NCBI RefSeq assembly: GCF_963378075.1
Contig: NZ_OY726394.1
Coordinates: forward strand, 3,162,001-3,226,000
Origin: Mycolicibacter sp. MU0083
GTDB lineage: Bacteria > Actinomycetota > Actinomycetes > Mycobacteriales > Mycobacteriaceae
Reading direction: 5' to 3'
DNA: 64,000 nt
Shown piece by piece: positions 18,737 through 28,999 of this stretch. The notes under the pieces were generated by a model, which was not told the origin of the DNA, searched no databases, and was given only the letters and a program-made list of their open reading frames with translations. How positions within the stretch are numbered: position 1 is the first letter of the stretch; every line of letters begins with the position of its first letter. The position numbers were made by a program, and so were the translations under genes.

Positions 18737-19113
18737 CGCTGCGCCTCGTATTCGGCGAACGCCTCGCGGGCGATCCGGAAACCGTCCACCGCGGCCGGCA
18801 CGCCCGCATAGATCGCGACCTGCATGAGGACTTCACGGATCTCCTCGCGCGTGACTCCGTTGGTGAGCGCGCCCTTGACGTGGGTGCGCAGTTCGTTGGG
18901 CCGGTTGAGGGTCGCGATCATCGCGAGGTTGAGCATGCTCCGGGTCTTGCGCGACAAGCCCTCTCGTCCCCAGACCGCACCCCAGCAGTACTCGGTGACG
19001 AGGTCCTGGAACGGCTTGGTGAAATCGTCGCCGCCGGCCGCCTGCGCTACGTAGGCCTCCCCCAGCACCGCGGTGCGGATCTGTCGGCCCCTGTCATAGG
19101 TGTCTTGGTCCAT
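18733..19113 (-). CDS. Carboxymuconolactone decarboxylase family protein
   Basis: A 126-aa CMD-fold protein. The family signature is YCWGAVWGREGLSRKTRSML followed by NRPNELRTHVKGALTNGVTREEIREVLMQ, with the conserved His in the ELRTHVKG segment. Members are gamma-carboxymuconolactone decarboxylases or AhpD-like proteins; the sequence resembles the PcaC side. ATG 19113 has a TAACGT hexamer 8 nt before it and no ribosome binding site, so the transcript may be leaderless; the long open frame upstream is a shadow. Coupled by overlap to the dehydrogenase gene and 41 nt after the MpaB-like gene. Confidence 0.8.
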   Translation of the reverse strand: MDQDTYDRGRQIRTAVLGEAYVAQAAGGDDFTKPFQDLVTEYCWGAVWGREGLSRKTRSMLNLAMIATLNRPNELRTHVKGALTNGVTREEIREVLMQVAIYAGVPAAVDGFRIAREAFAEYEAQR

Positions 19114-19154
19114 ACCGCCCAACGTTAGCCACCGGGAGCCCGGCGACCACGGGT

Positions 19155-20111
19155 TTAGCCGGTCCGCTTGGGCAGGTTGTAGGCGAACGACTTCTGCTGG
19201 CGCTGTTTCATCTTCTGCAGGCACTGGTGGTGCTTGCGGGCGTGGTAGGCCAGTGGGAAGTAGGTGAGGCGTTCGGGCAACACCCGGTAGGCGATCCGGA
19301 TCGCGGTGTAGATCCGGGTGAGTTGACGTTCTTCTGCCGCGCTCCAGGACACCCCGAGCTTCTCGCGCAGCCGCGGATCGAGCAGCCCCACCACCGACAG
19401 GTAATTGAACCTGATCGCCGGCCGCAGCACGGCCTGCACCAGCGGCACCAACGGTTTCGGCACCGTCGGCGGCAGTTCGGCCTTGCCGGATTTCAGATCC
19501 CCGATCAACTGCAACGCCTGCGGTGTCCCGCGCAGCCGGTCGATCATCGCCTCGTAGTAGTCGGCCATCTCCTGCTGCGACTGCGGGTAGCCGTTCATCG
19601 GGACGTGCAGCAGGCGCGCCAGCCGGCGGTTGTCGCGGAGCAGTTCCTCCTTCTCGGCATCGGTGAATTCGCGGCCGATCATCAACCGCCCGGCCTGAGC
19701 GTTGACGACGTAGCCGGTGGCGATCACCCACTGGTAGGCCTCGGGGTTCAACGCGCTGATCTGCTTACCGGTTTCGGCGCTCTTCATGGTGATCGGCTTG
19801 TGCAGGGCACGCACCCGGTCACCCTCGGCCCGGGCCTCGGTGCCGCCGTAGGTCCACCGCAGCACCGAATCCACCGACCGGATCGCCCGACCACCCGGGT
19901 CGCCGTGGAAGGCCGCGGAGTACTTGCCGGTGACCTCGGCGATCACCGGGTGCATGGCCTGCATCATGAACGCCGCACCCTCAAGGATGAGAAACGTCCA
20001 GTGTCCGGTGTGCTCCGCGGTCAGCGAATCCGGCGGGATGAGCTCGATCTCCTCGACGCCGTCGAAATCCTCGACGGGATTGTGCGCCGCAAGATCCGGT
20101 GTGGAGGTCAT
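19155..20111 (-). CDS. MpaB-type oxygenase (DUF2236)
   Basis: A 318-aa protein of the DUF2236 family named after fungal MpaB, a haem-type oxygenase related to rubber oxygenase Lcp. Visible family features are AAFHGDPGGRAIRSVDSVLRWTYGG near residues 65-90 and HVPMNGYPQSQQEMADYYEAM, with the C-terminal LPERLTYFPLAYHARKHHQ. The substrate is unknown. ATG 20111 is set by AGGAG upstream. It is divergent from a TetR gene with 88 nt between and heads a three-gene run with the CMD and dehydrogenase genes. Confidence 0.75.
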   Translation of the reverse strand: MTSTPDLAAHNPVEDFDGVEEIELIPPDSLTAEHTGHWTFLILEGAAFMMQAMHPVIAEVTGKYSAAFHGDPGGRAIRSVDSVLRWTYGGTEARAEGDRVRALHKPITMKSAETGKQISALNPEAYQWVIATGYVVNAQAGRLMIGREFTDAEKEELLRDNRRLARLLHVPMNGYPQSQQEMADYYEAMIDRLRGTPQALQLIGDLKSGKAELPPTVPKPLVPLVQAVLRPAIRFNYLSVVGLLDPRLREKLGVSWSAAEERQLTRIYTAIRIAYRVLPERLTYFPLAYHARKHHQCLQKMKQRQQKSFAYNLPKRTG

Positions 20112-20199
20112 GGTTGCTCCTGTCGTCCCCGCCGCCCCAATGGTGGCGCCGACGCTAATCTGCACATACGGTCGCATACAAGTCGCGTTTGGAGGTCGG

Positions 20200-20832
20200 A
20201 TGAATCCCGAAAATCCCAGTTCACGGCGCCGCAAATCCCCTCAACAGGCGCGCTCTCGCGAGATGGTCGCAAAAATCGTGACATCGACGGCGTCGTTGCT
20301 GCACCGGTACCCGCCCGAGCAGATCACCACCAACCTGATCGCCGAGCAGGCCGACGTCAGCAAGGGCTCCATCTACCAGTATTTCGCCAACAAAGAGCAG
20401 ATCATCGACGCCGCGGTGGAGCGACTCGCCGCCGAGCAGGCCCCCGCCATCGAGGCCATGCTCCGCGCCATCACCCTGGACCGCCCGGTCTCCGCCATGG
20501 AGGCATCGATCGACATCCTGATCGACTACACGATCGCCAACCGCCGATTGATCCGCTACCTCGCGCAGCGCCCCGACAACCTGCGCGCACTCGACAACGC
20601 CTCCGGGCTCAACGCCACCCTGCTGGCGATGACCACGCTGCACATGAGTCACTACCGCAGTCACTACCGCAGCGAACTGAGCCCGAGCGCCCTGGCCTGG
20701 CTGTTCTTCAACATGGCGGTGGCCACCACGATGCGCTACATCGAGTCCGACGACCCCATCTCGCTCGAAGACCTGCGGGCCGGACTGAAATTCGCCTCGA
20801 CCGGACTGTTGGCGCCCGCCCCGCCGAGTTAG
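20200..20832 (+). CDS. TetR family transcriptional regulator
   Basis: A 210-aa regulator. The helix-turn-helix is TTNLIAEQADVSKGSIYQYF near residues 42-62, preceded by a basic arm, SSRRRKSPQQARSREMV. ATG 20200 is fixed by GGAGG at 20191-20195. The 88-bp space shared with the divergent MpaB-like gene contains an imperfect inverted repeat ATACGG/TCGCAT at 20166-20177 that could be the operator. The gene ends tail-to-tail with the ferritin-like gene, with 4 bp overlap. Confidence 0.85.
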   Translation: MNPENPSSRRRKSPQQARSREMVAKIVTSTASLLHRYPPEQITTNLIAEQADVSKGSIYQYFANKEQIIDAAVERLAAEQAPAIEAMLRAITLDRPVSAMEASIDILIDYTIANRRLIRYLAQRPDNLRALDNASGLNATLLAMTTLHMSHYRSHYRSELSPSALAWLFFNMAVATTMRYIESDDPISLEDLRAGLKFASTGLLAPAPPS

Positions 20833-21929
20833 CCCGCGCCGGCGGCGATCACCTCGTCGACTTCCTCGGCGCGCACGGCCATCTCGGCGTGCGCCCGGTC
20901 CAGGGCCTCGGCCTGGTCCTCGTCGGCCCGCATCAGTGCGTCGATATCGAAGCCGCCCATGTCGAACACCCCCATATCCCGGAACGCGTTCTGCACCTTG
21001 GGCCCCCACAGTCCGATGTCCTTGACGATCGGCACGATCCGGCTGAACAGGTGCGACCGGAACTGGATCATCACCGGCGACGAATCCACCCATTTCGCAC
21101 ACTCTTTGACGTCCAGATCCAGGGTCTCGAAGACCTCTTCGCCGCGGAAGCGGTCCCGCATCAGATAGCAGGCGTCGACGACGAACTCCTCGCGGTCGTT
21201 GCGCTCCGCCTCGGTCAGCTCGGAGTAGTAGTCCTTCAACGAGATTCGACCGAAGGCCACATGCCGTGCCTCGTCCTGCATGACATAGGCCAACACCTTC
21301 TTGGCCAACGAGTCCGGCGCCGAGAGATCACGCAGCACCCCGAAGGCGGCCAGCGCCAACCCCTCGATGAGAACCTGCATGCCCAGATAGGGCATATCCC
21401 ACCGCGAGTCGCGCAGGGTGTCGTCCAGCAGTGCGGTCAGGTTCGTGTTGATCGGATAGACCATGCCGACCTTGTCCTGCAGAAACTTCGAGAACGCCTC
21501 GACGTGCCGGGCCTCGTCCATGGTCTGGGTGGCCGCGTAGAACTTCGCGTCCAGGTCCGGGACCACCTCGACGATCTTGGCCGCGCAGACCATCGCACCC
21601 TGCTCACCGTGCAGGAACTGGGAGAACTGCCAGGCCTGGGAGTGCCTGCGCATCTCGGCACGACGCGCGTCGTCGGCGGCCTCCCACACCGGACTGCCGA
21701 ACAACGGGTGGAACTCGTCGGGCAATCCGGTCGGGTTCATCGGGTCGACGTCCTGGGACCAGTCGATGCGCGACTGGGCGTCCCACTGCTTGTCCTTGCC
21801 TTTCTGGTACAGCGACAGCAGTCGGGCCCGACCGTCGTCGTACTCCCAGGTGAAGCGGGCATCTCCCGCGCTGGCGAACTCCCGGGAAAACGGCTCGGGC
21901 ACCGTCGTGTATCTGTCCCTCGTGGTCAT
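20829..21929 (-). CDS. Ferritin-like di-iron protein (R2-like oxygenase/AurF-type)
   Basis: A 366-aa helical protein with two EARH metal-binding motifs, QTMDEARHVEAFSKF near residue 137 and VMQDEARHVAFGRISL near 222, and other carboxylates from neighbouring helices (FLHGEQGAM). These mark a ferritin-like di-iron carboxylate protein, possibly an N-oxygenase or ribonucleotide-reductase-R2-like oxidase. No iron-sulfur or reductase partner lies next to it. The substrate is unknown. It is convergent with the TetR gene. Confidence 0.8.
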   Translation of the reverse strand: MTTRDRYTTVPEPFSREFASAGDARFTWEYDDGRARLLSLYQKGKDKQWDAQSRIDWSQDVDPMNPTGLPDEFHPLFGSPVWEAADDARRAEMRRHSQAWQFSQFLHGEQGAMVCAAKIVEVVPDLDAKFYAATQTMDEARHVEAFSKFLQDKVGMVYPINTNLTALLDDTLRDSRWDMPYLGMQVLIEGLALAAFGVLRDLSAPDSLAKKVLAYVMQDEARHVAFGRISLKDYYSELTEAERNDREEFVVDACYLMRDRFRGEEVFETLDLDVKECAKWVDSSPVMIQFRSHLFSRIVPIVKDIGLWGPKVQNAFRDMGVFDMGGFDIDALMRADEDQAEALDRAHAEMAVRAEEVDEVIAAGAG

Positions 21930-22058
21930 GAACTGCCGCCTTATTACCGGATGTGGTCAATTGTCCAACGACCTGTCTCACACTGCGCCCAACAAGACGA
22001 ACCGTCAAGAGCGGCGCCTACTCTCGACTTCAAGATCGCGACGTGGTATTCAAATGCA

Positions 22059-23114
22059 ATGCATACGGGGGGATGCGCTGCCGCTCAGGTAGCACCACAG
22101 ACGAATATCGGTAGCACCCGACGCGCCGCGGTCGCGCAATTGGCCGCAGCCGGCCTGCTGCTCGCCGGGACCGGCGCGGCGATCAGCCACCCGGTCGGGC
22201 CACTGCACCTCGGGACGACGCTGCTGGCCACCACCGGCCCGTTGGCGGGCAGCGAGGTCGCCATCATCGTCGGCGGAACGGGCCAGCCGACGCCGTCGGA
22301 GACGTTCGCCCAGTCCGCCGCGAACCTGTACCTGAACCCGCTGGGTTTCCTCGGCGGCGAGACCGATTCGACGGTCTGCCACATGGACGGCACCGACCCC
22401 TGCAGCGCGCCGTTGCAGGTGCTGACCACGCCCATGCTGTTCGAGCAGGGCCAGAGCAGCTACGACGGCGCGGCGTTGATCGTCGACGCGGTCAAGAACC
22501 AGTTCGAGCAGAACCCCGGCGCGTTCGACGCCGAGCACCCGCTGACCATCTTCGGCTACTCGCAGGGCGCCACCGCCGAGTCGATCGCGATGGAGCAACT
22601 CCACGAAGACGGCATCCCGCTGGACGCCCTGCACTTCGTGTTCATCGGCAACCCCTCCGCCCCCGACGGCGTGTGGCAGCACCTGGACGCGGCCATGGAC
22701 GCCACGTTCGGCGAGGATCTGGCGGATTTTCTGCTCAAGCTGCTCGGGATGACTGAGACGCTGGGCAATTCGACCCCGAACGATCTGTACGCGGCGACCA
22801 TCTACGGCCTGCCCGACGATCCGGTCGCCAACTTCAAAGACGCCTACGCAGCCGACGGTCTGTGGGGCGCCCTCGGCGGCATCTTCGGCCCGCACGTGGA
22901 GTACCTGGGTCTGACCCCGGACCAGATCGCCGACAACACCGTCGTCACCGACGGCGCCCTGACCTACGTCAACATCGACAACAGCGAGATCGACGCCTTC
23001 GCGGCGTGGGCCAGCGCGCTGTTCGAGCACGGGGTCGCCGACAGCGATCCCTTCCAGAGCGTGTGGGACTCGTTGGTGTTCTTCGTGGAGAACCTGTTCA
23101 CGATCTTGTTCTGA
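22059..23114 (+). CDS. Secreted PE-PPE domain hydrolase (second copy)
   Basis: A 351-aa protein with a hydrophobic N-terminal segment (AAVAQLAAAGLLLAGTGAAI) that should act as a signal peptide or anchor, then a PE-PPE domain. The nucleophile elbow is FGYSQGATAESIA, followed by HFVFIGNPSAPDGV. A cysteine pair (VCHMDGTDPC) may form a disulfide in the exported protein. It lacks PE or PPE helices, like the homologue at 7053-8345. ATG 22059 is the first plausible start but has no clear ribosome binding site. Confidence 0.8.
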   Translation: MHTGGCAAAQVAPQTNIGSTRRAAVAQLAAAGLLLAGTGAAISHPVGPLHLGTTLLATTGPLAGSEVAIIVGGTGQPTPSETFAQSAANLYLNPLGFLGGETDSTVCHMDGTDPCSAPLQVLTTPMLFEQGQSSYDGAALIVDAVKNQFEQNPGAFDAEHPLTIFGYSQGATAESIAMEQLHEDGIPLDALHFVFIGNPSAPDGVWQHLDAAMDATFGEDLADFLLKLLGMTETLGNSTPNDLYAATIYGLPDDPVANFKDAYAADGLWGALGGIFGPHVEYLGLTPDQIADNTVVTDGALTYVNIDNSEIDAFAAWASALFEHGVADSDPFQSVWDSLVFFVENLFTILF

Positions 23115-23215
23115 TCCCCGGGGTGCGGGTGCGGCGCGTGCCCAGCGTGCGCTTCGGTGGCCGATTCGGCTGAATTGCCGAGTGAAACGCCCCCTCGGGC
23201 GGGGCCATCGCAGCG

Positions 23216-23740
23216 ATGATCGTCAACGTGAACATCGATTCTTCCCCGGAACACCGTCTGTGGGTCAGGCTGCCGCCCTTCCGCGGAGTCATCTGGCTGA
23301 TGCCGGCCGCCTACCTCGTGCACATCGTCGAGGAGTACCTCGGCGGATTCCCGAAATGGGTCACCGACGACGTCCACGGCAGGTTCGACGACGCGGCGTT
23401 CGCGGCCAACAACCTCGCGTTCATGGCGATCCTGGTGACGTTGGTCGCCGCGAATTTCCGCAAGCAGACGCCGATCCGAGGTATTCTGCTGGCCACCTTC
23501 GCCAGCGGCAACCTGTTCTGGGACGCGCTCTTTCATATCGGGATGACGCCCGTTCTCAACAGGTACTCCCCCGGCCTCGTCACCGCCGCGCTGCTCTACT
23601 ACCCGATATGCCTGTTGGTCGGCATCGTCGTCGTCAAGGAGAAGATCCTCACCCCGCGCCAGTTCTTCCCGGCCGTCGTCGCCGGACTGGCGTTGTTCGC
23701 CTTCGTCGTCTGGTACGGGCTGTTTCACTTCGCCACCTGA
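23216..23740 (+). CDS. HXXEE domain membrane protein
   Basis: A 174-aa membrane protein. The name-giving motif is HIVEE near residue 36 (AAYLVHIVEEYLGGFP), and a second polar site NLFWDALFHIGM lies near residue 100. Four hydrophobic segments are visible: VIWLMPAAYLVH, NLAFMAILVTLVAA, AALLYYPICLLVGIVVV and FFPAVVAGLALFAFVVWYGL. Function is unknown. It stands 101 nt after the PE-PPE gene; a weak GCCCC/GGGGC hairpin at 23189-23205 lies in between. Confidence 0.75.
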   Translation: MIVNVNIDSSPEHRLWVRLPPFRGVIWLMPAAYLVHIVEEYLGGFPKWVTDDVHGRFDDAAFAANNLAFMAILVTLVAANFRKQTPIRGILLATFASGNLFWDALFHIGMTPVLNRYSPGLVTAALLYYPICLLVGIVVVKEKILTPRQFFPAVVAGLALFAFVVWYGLFHFAT

Positions 23741-23831
23741 TCCGCCGGGTCCGCCTTGTCGGTGCCCGGGGGTTTACTCGACTTCGGGAAACCCCGGACA
23801 ACCACGCACCGACGCGCAAGGAGGACCACCG

Positions 23832-24056
23832 ATGCGGATGGCCACCGTCGCCCTGGCGGCACTGGGCCTGACGATGTTCGCACCACCGGCACAAGCGACC
23901 CCGGGCTACGGTTCGGACTGCATCCTGCCGTCGGTCGAGCAATGCCGACTGCTGCCGGATGCCGACGGCCCCCACATGGTGGAGCGGTACTGCCCCGGCG
24001 TCGGGTGGATCAACGTCTTCGCGCCGTGCACCAGCCGGTTCGGGCCGTATTCGTGA
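23832..24056 (+). CDS. Small secreted cysteine-containing protein
   Basis: A 74-aa protein with a clear signal peptide (MRMATVALAALGLTMFAPP, cut near AQA) and a mature part of about 52 residues with four cysteines (DCIL, QCRLL, YCPG, PCTSR), enough for two disulfides. AAGGAGG sits 7 nt before the ATG. I do not recognise the family; short secreted proteins with a similar CxP/C pattern are common in mycobacteria. It converges on groEL1 with a strong terminator between. Confidence 0.7.
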   Translation: MRMATVALAALGLTMFAPPAQATPGYGSDCILPSVEQCRLLPDADGPHMVERYCPGVGWINVFAPCTSRFGPYS

Positions 24057-24076
24057 CCATGCGGTGCCCGACGAAA

Positions 24077-24106
24077 AACACCCCGGCCCAACAGGACCGG
24101 GGTGTT
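24077..24106. terminator. Intrinsic terminator of groES-groEL1
   Basis: AACACCCCGG (24077-24086) pairs perfectly with CCGGGGTGTT (24097-24106). Read on the minus strand the stem is followed by TTTTT, a classical intrinsic terminator 13 nt after the groEL1 stop. It would also stop the converging small secreted gene. Confidence 0.85.
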
Positions 24107-24119
24107 CTCGTCGAACCGG

Positions 24120-25763
<1,644 letters not shown>

Positions 25764-25772
25764 CTACGCGTG

Positions 25773-25814
25773 CCGCCCCGGACATCACCCGTAAAACGGG
25801 GATCTCCGGGGCGG
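25773..25814 (-). other. Stem-loop between groES and groEL1
   Basis: CCGCCCCGGA (25773-25782) pairs perfectly with TCCGGGGCGG (25805-25814), and the loop holds a second perfect hairpin, CCCGT/ACGGG around AAA (25788-25800). It fills the 92-nt gap between groES and groEL1. It may partly terminate transcription or protect or cleave the mRNA so that groES and groEL1 levels differ; cleavage in this spacer has been reported for M. tuberculosis as I recall. Confidence 0.55.
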
Positions 25815-25834
25815 TCACGGTGGTTAGCTTGTGG

Positions 25835-26137
25835 CTACTTGCCGACGATGGCCAGCACGTCGCGGGCGGACAGGATCAGGTACTCCTCACCGCCGTACTT
25901 GATCTCGGTGCCGCCGTACTTGCTGTAGATGACGACGTCGCCTTCCTTGACGTCCAGCGGGATCCGCTTGTCGCCATCCTCGTCCCACCGGCCGGGGCCG
26001 ACGGCGACAACGGTGCCTTCCTGCGGCTTCTCCTTGGCGGTGTCCGGAATGACCAGACCGGAAGCGGTCGTGGTCTCGGCCTCGTTGGCCTGAACGAGGA
26101 TCTTGTCCTCGAGTGGCTTGATGTTCACGCTCGCCAC
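25835..26137 (-). CDS. groES: Co-chaperonin GroES
   Basis: A 100-aa GroES, the standard length. It starts [20 protein letters not shown], has the mobile loop [12 protein letters not shown] and ends [14 protein letters not shown]. It caps the GroEL ring. The GTG at 26137 is chosen by homology and by GGAGGG upstream; the open frame continues a few codons further but is not conserved. First gene of the operon with groEL1. Confidence 0.96.
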   Translation of the reverse strand: MASVNIKPLEDKILVQANEAETTTASGLVIPDTAKEKPQEGTVVAVGPGRWDEDGDKRIPLDVKEGDVVIYSKYGGTEIKYGGEEYLILSARDVLAIVGK

Positions 26138-26279
26138 GATTGGAGCCCTCCACATTGTCTGGATGCGACCCGGCACACGCCGAGCCCATCGGAACGTACT
26201 TACTTAAGGTGTTCGGCATTCGTGCGAACCCTCGCGTCGTCGTCGCGGGTGCCGAGCGAGAAGATCGAGCGACTGCCAC

Positions 26280-26306
26280 CTAGCACTCTATACATGAGAG
26301 TGCTAG
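26280..26306 (-). promoter_or_regulatory. CIRCE element (HrcA operator) with overlapping groES promoter
   Basis: TAGCACTC-N9-GAGTGCTA (26281-26305) is a perfect CIRCE inverted repeat, and one more C/G pair extends it. The right arm continues into a second, perfect 14-bp palindrome GAGTGCTAGCACTC (26298-26311). On the minus strand TATAGA (26287-26292) and TTGAGT (26308-26313), 15 bp apart, could be -10 and -35, so HrcA binding would block the promoter. The leader to groES would be about 140 nt. Confidence 0.9.
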
Positions 26307-26409
26307 CACTCAAGGGCACCCCGGTGCTTCCCCGACGTCACCTCCGATCCGCCGCGAGCGTGCGTAGTTGTACGCCTGGGCCCGGCGTGTCGTGTGCAGA
26401 CACGCACGC

Positions 26410-27456
26410 TCACGCAGGGGAGGGCGCCACCTGGGCGCAGACCACCGGCAGGCCGGGATCGGTGGCCGCATCCAGCGGCGACGGCGCCGCCCCGCCGGCG
26501 ATCAGGTGGGCGGCGAAGGCCGCGATCATGGCCCCGTTGTCGGTGCACAACCGCAGTGGCGGGATCCGCAGCGCCAGCCCGGCCGCCGCGCAGCGCTGCT
26601 CGGCCAGTTCCCGCAGCCGGGAGTTGGCGGCCACCCCGCCGGCGATCAGCAGGGTGCCCACCCCCAGGTCGGTGGCGGCGCGCACCGCCTTGGCGGTCAG
26701 CACGTCGGCGACCGACTCCTGGAAACCGGCCGCCACATCGGCCGGGCTGAAGTCGGGGGTGCGCTCTACATAGCGCGCGACGGCGGTCTTCAGCCCGGAG
26801 AAGCTGAACACGTACGGATCATCGCGCGGGCCGGTCATGCCACGCGGGAACACCACCGCGTCGCGGTCTCCGGTGCGGGCCAACTCATCGAGCACCCGCC
26901 CGCCCGGATAGCCCAGCCCGAGCAGCCGGGCCACCTTGTCGTAGGCCTCGCCGGCGGCGTCGTCGACGGTGCTGCCCAGTTCGACGATCGGCTCCCCCAG
27001 CGACCGCACGTGCAGCAGATGGGTGTGGCCGCCGGAGACCAGCAAGGCCACGCATTCCGGCAGCGGGCCGTGCGCGTAGACGTCGGCGGCCAGGTGTCCG
27101 CCCAGGTGGTTGACGCCGTAGAACGGCACCCCCCAGGCCGCGGCGTAGGCCTTGGCCGCGGCCACTCCCACCAGCAGGGCCCCGGCCAGACCGGGACCGA
27201 TGGTGGTCGCGACTGCGTCCGGGCGGCGGCCCTCTCCCAGTCCTGCCGCCGCCAGCGCCCGCCGCATGGCCGGCCCCAGCGCCTCCAGATGTGCCCGTGA
27301 CGCGATCTCGGGCACCACCCCGCCGAAGCGGGTGTGCTCGGCGACGCTAGAGGCCACCTCGTCGGCCAGCAGGGTCAAGGTGCCGTCGGGGTTCAGCCGG
27401 GTGATGCCGACACCTGTTTCGTCACAAGAGGATTCGATGGCCAGGACGATCGTCAC
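26410..27456 (-). CDS. tsaD: tRNA N6-threonylcarbamoyladenosine synthase subunit TsaD
   Basis: TsaD transfers the threonylcarbamoyl group to A37 of ANN-decoding tRNAs, acting with TsaB and TsaE. The 348-aa ASKHA-fold protein starts [14 protein letters not shown]. The metal site is the pair of histidines in [11 protein letters not shown] near residues 111-115, with SGGHTHL and [22 protein letters not shown] further on and the C-terminal CTDNGAMIA. The ATG overlaps the stop of the tsaB-rimI gene by 4 bp, so the t6A genes are coupled. Confidence 0.95.
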   Translation of the reverse strand: MTIVLAIESSCDETGVGITRLNPDGTLTLLADEVASSVAEHTRFGGVVPEIASRAHLEALGPAMRRALAAAGLGEGRRPDAVATTIGPGLAGALLVGVAAAKAYAAAWGVPFYGVNHLGGHLAADVYAHGPLPECVALLVSGGHTHLLHVRSLGEPIVELGSTVDDAAGEAYDKVARLLGLGYPGGRVLDELARTGDRDAVVFPRGMTGPRDDPYVFSFSGLKTAVARYVERTPDFSPADVAAGFQESVADVLTAKAVRAATDLGVGTLLIAGGVAANSRLRELAEQRCAAAGLALRIPPLRLCTDNGAMIAAFAAHLIAGGAAPSPLDAATDPGLPVVCAQVAPSPA

Positions 27457-28541
27457 GAGGTAGCCTCCCGTCGCATCGTGTAGGCGTCGGCGCCGTTGCG
27501 GTAGTAACGCTTGCGCAGACCGGTCTCGACGAAACCCACGTCCCGGTAGAGCGCGATGGCCGGCGCGTTGTCGGTGCGGACCTCCAGGTGCACGACGCCG
27601 CCGTCGGCGTAGTCCAGCAGGTCGGCGAGCAGTCGCCGGCCGATGCCGCGCCCCTGGTGGGCGGTGTCGACCCCGATGGTGTGCACCTCGTATTCGAACG
27701 GCGGGGTACGCCCCAACCGCGCGATGCCGGCGTAGCCCACCAGGGTGTCGCCGATCCGGGCGCCGACGTAGTGATTGTCACCCGCCTCGATGGCCCGGTC
27801 GAAGGCTTCGGCCGGCCACGGGTCGTCGCCGCCGAACAACTGGGCCTCCAGTTCGGCGCAGCGCCCCGCGTCGTGATGTCCAAGGGCGCCCAGCACCACC
27901 GGCGGCACCGCGGCCGCCGACGGTTTGGCGTCGGGGCGGCGCAGGTACAACGGCACCAGGGCCTCCGGTTCACTGTTCCAATCCCGCACCGCGGCAACCA
28001 GTCCCGCGGGCGAGGGATAGCCGATGCCGAGGTCGGGAAGGTCGAACAGCGCGGTATGCGCGGGTGAACCGGCCACCGCGACGGCGTCGCCGGGATCGAC
28101 GTCGGCCGGGGCGCATACCGCCGGTCCGGCGATCCGGGCACCGTCGCGATAGCGCGCCCAGTAGACCTCACGGCGCCGGGCATCGGTGACCACCAGCAGC
28201 TCCCCTTCGGCCGCCGCAGCCGCCGCTATCCCGATCGCGTCCAGGCTGCACACGCCGTACACCGGGATCCCCAGCGCGTGGCCGTACGCCGCAGCGCTGG
28301 CCATCCCGACCCGCAACCCGGTGAACGGCCCCGGCCCGCAGCCGACCACGACCGCGCCCAGGTCGGTCATGCCCAGTCCGGCGTCGGCGAGCGCGGCCAG
28401 CACGTTCGGGGTGAGTCGTTCGGCGTGGGCGCGGGCATCGAGGGTGAGCCGCTCGGCCAGCACGGTGCGGCGGTCGGCGGCCACCAGGCCCGCGGTGACG
28501 GCGGGCGTGGCGGTGTCGATGGTCAGAATCGCGACGGTCAC
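27453..28541 (-). CDS. tsaB-rimI: TsaB-RimI fusion (t6A subunit plus S18 N-acetyltransferase)
   Basis: One 362-aa open frame joins two proteins that are separate in M. tuberculosis (Rv3421c and Rv3420c). Residues 1 to about 210 are Tsa[50 protein letters not shown], ending [13 protein letters not shown]. After a short Ala/Pro linker, residues about 215-362 are a GNAT acetyltransferase: [36 protein letters not shown] (acetyl-CoA loop at 296-301), [17 protein letters not shown] and [13 protein letters not shown]. No stop codon separates the domains. GTG 28541 overlaps the tsaE stop (GTGA); the frame further upstream lies over tsaE and is not coding. Confidence 0.9.
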   Translation of the reverse strand: MTVAILTIDTATPAVTAGLVAADRRTVLAERLTLDARAHAERLTPNVLAALADAGLGMTDLGAVVVGCGPGPFTGLRVGMASAAAYGHALGIPVYGVCSLDAIGIAAAAAAEGELLVVTDARRREVYWARYRDGARIAGPAVCAPADVDPGDAVAVAGSPAHTALFDLPDLGIGYPSPAGLVAAVRDWNSEPEALVPLYLRRPDAKPSAAAVPPVVLGALGHHDAGRCAELEAQLFGGDDPWPAEAFDRAIEAGDNHYVGARIGDTLVGYAGIARLGRTPPFEYEVHTIGVDTAHQGRGIGRRLLADLLDYADGGVVHLEVRTDNAPAIALYRDVGFVETGLRKRYYRNGADAYTMRREATS

Positions 28542-28999
28542 GGCGTGTGCCACCGCCAGGTCGCGGTGCGCGTATCGGAGTCCGGTGCGCGATCCAATCG
28601 GATGTCGAGATGCCGTTCGGACAGCCGCTCGGCGAGCCCTTCGCCCCACTCCACCACGACGACGGCGTCGTCGAGTTCGGTGTCGAGGTCCAGGGAGTCC
28701 AGTTCTGCCGACAGGTCCAGCCCGGCCTCGTCGAGCAGCCGGTACAAGTCGACGTGGATCATCGCCGGAGCTCCGGCGCGGCGCGCCCGATGTTCCCGCG
28801 CCAACACATACGTCGGCGAGGTGACCGGTCCGTCGACGTCGAGAGCCGCCGCGATCCCCTTGGCCAACACGGTCTTTCCGGCCCCCAGCGGCCCGGACAG
28901 CACCACCACGTCGCCGGCACGCAACTGGCCGCCCAGCCGCTGCCCCAGCGCGACGGTGTCCTCGGCGGTGTCCAGCGTCGCGTCCTGTCGCTCAGCCAT
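28538..28999 (-). CDS. tsaE: t6A biosynthesis ATPase TsaE
   Basis: A 153-aa P-loop protein with Walker A GPLGAGKTVLAKGIA near residues 36-50, then SPTYVLAREH and HVDLYRLLDEAGLD, and VVVVEWGEGLAERL, all typical of TsaE. It drives the TsaB-TsaD cycle of tRNA A37 threonylcarbamoylation. It overlaps the alpha/beta-hydrolase gene upstream by 8 nt and tsaB-rimI downstream by 4 nt. Confidence 0.94.
   Translation of the reverse strand: MAERQDATLDTAEDTVALGQRLGGQLRAGDVVVLSGPLGAGKTVLAKGIAAALDVDGPVTSPTYVLAREHRARRAGAPAMIHVDLYRLLDEAGLDLSAELDSLDLDTELDDAVVVVEWGEGLAERLSERHLDIRLDRAPDSDTRTATWRWHTP

Noticed and set aside
20166..20177. Imperfect inverted repeat ATACGG/TCGCAT before the second tetR
   Set aside because: Only four of six positions pair, so it is mentioned with the gene but not called as an operator.
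19227..23114. A 1295-residue plus-strand frame
   Set aside because: Only the last 351 codons, from 22059, encode a recognisable PE-PPE protein. The rest runs antisense to the MpaB-like and ferritin-like genes and out of frame over tetR.
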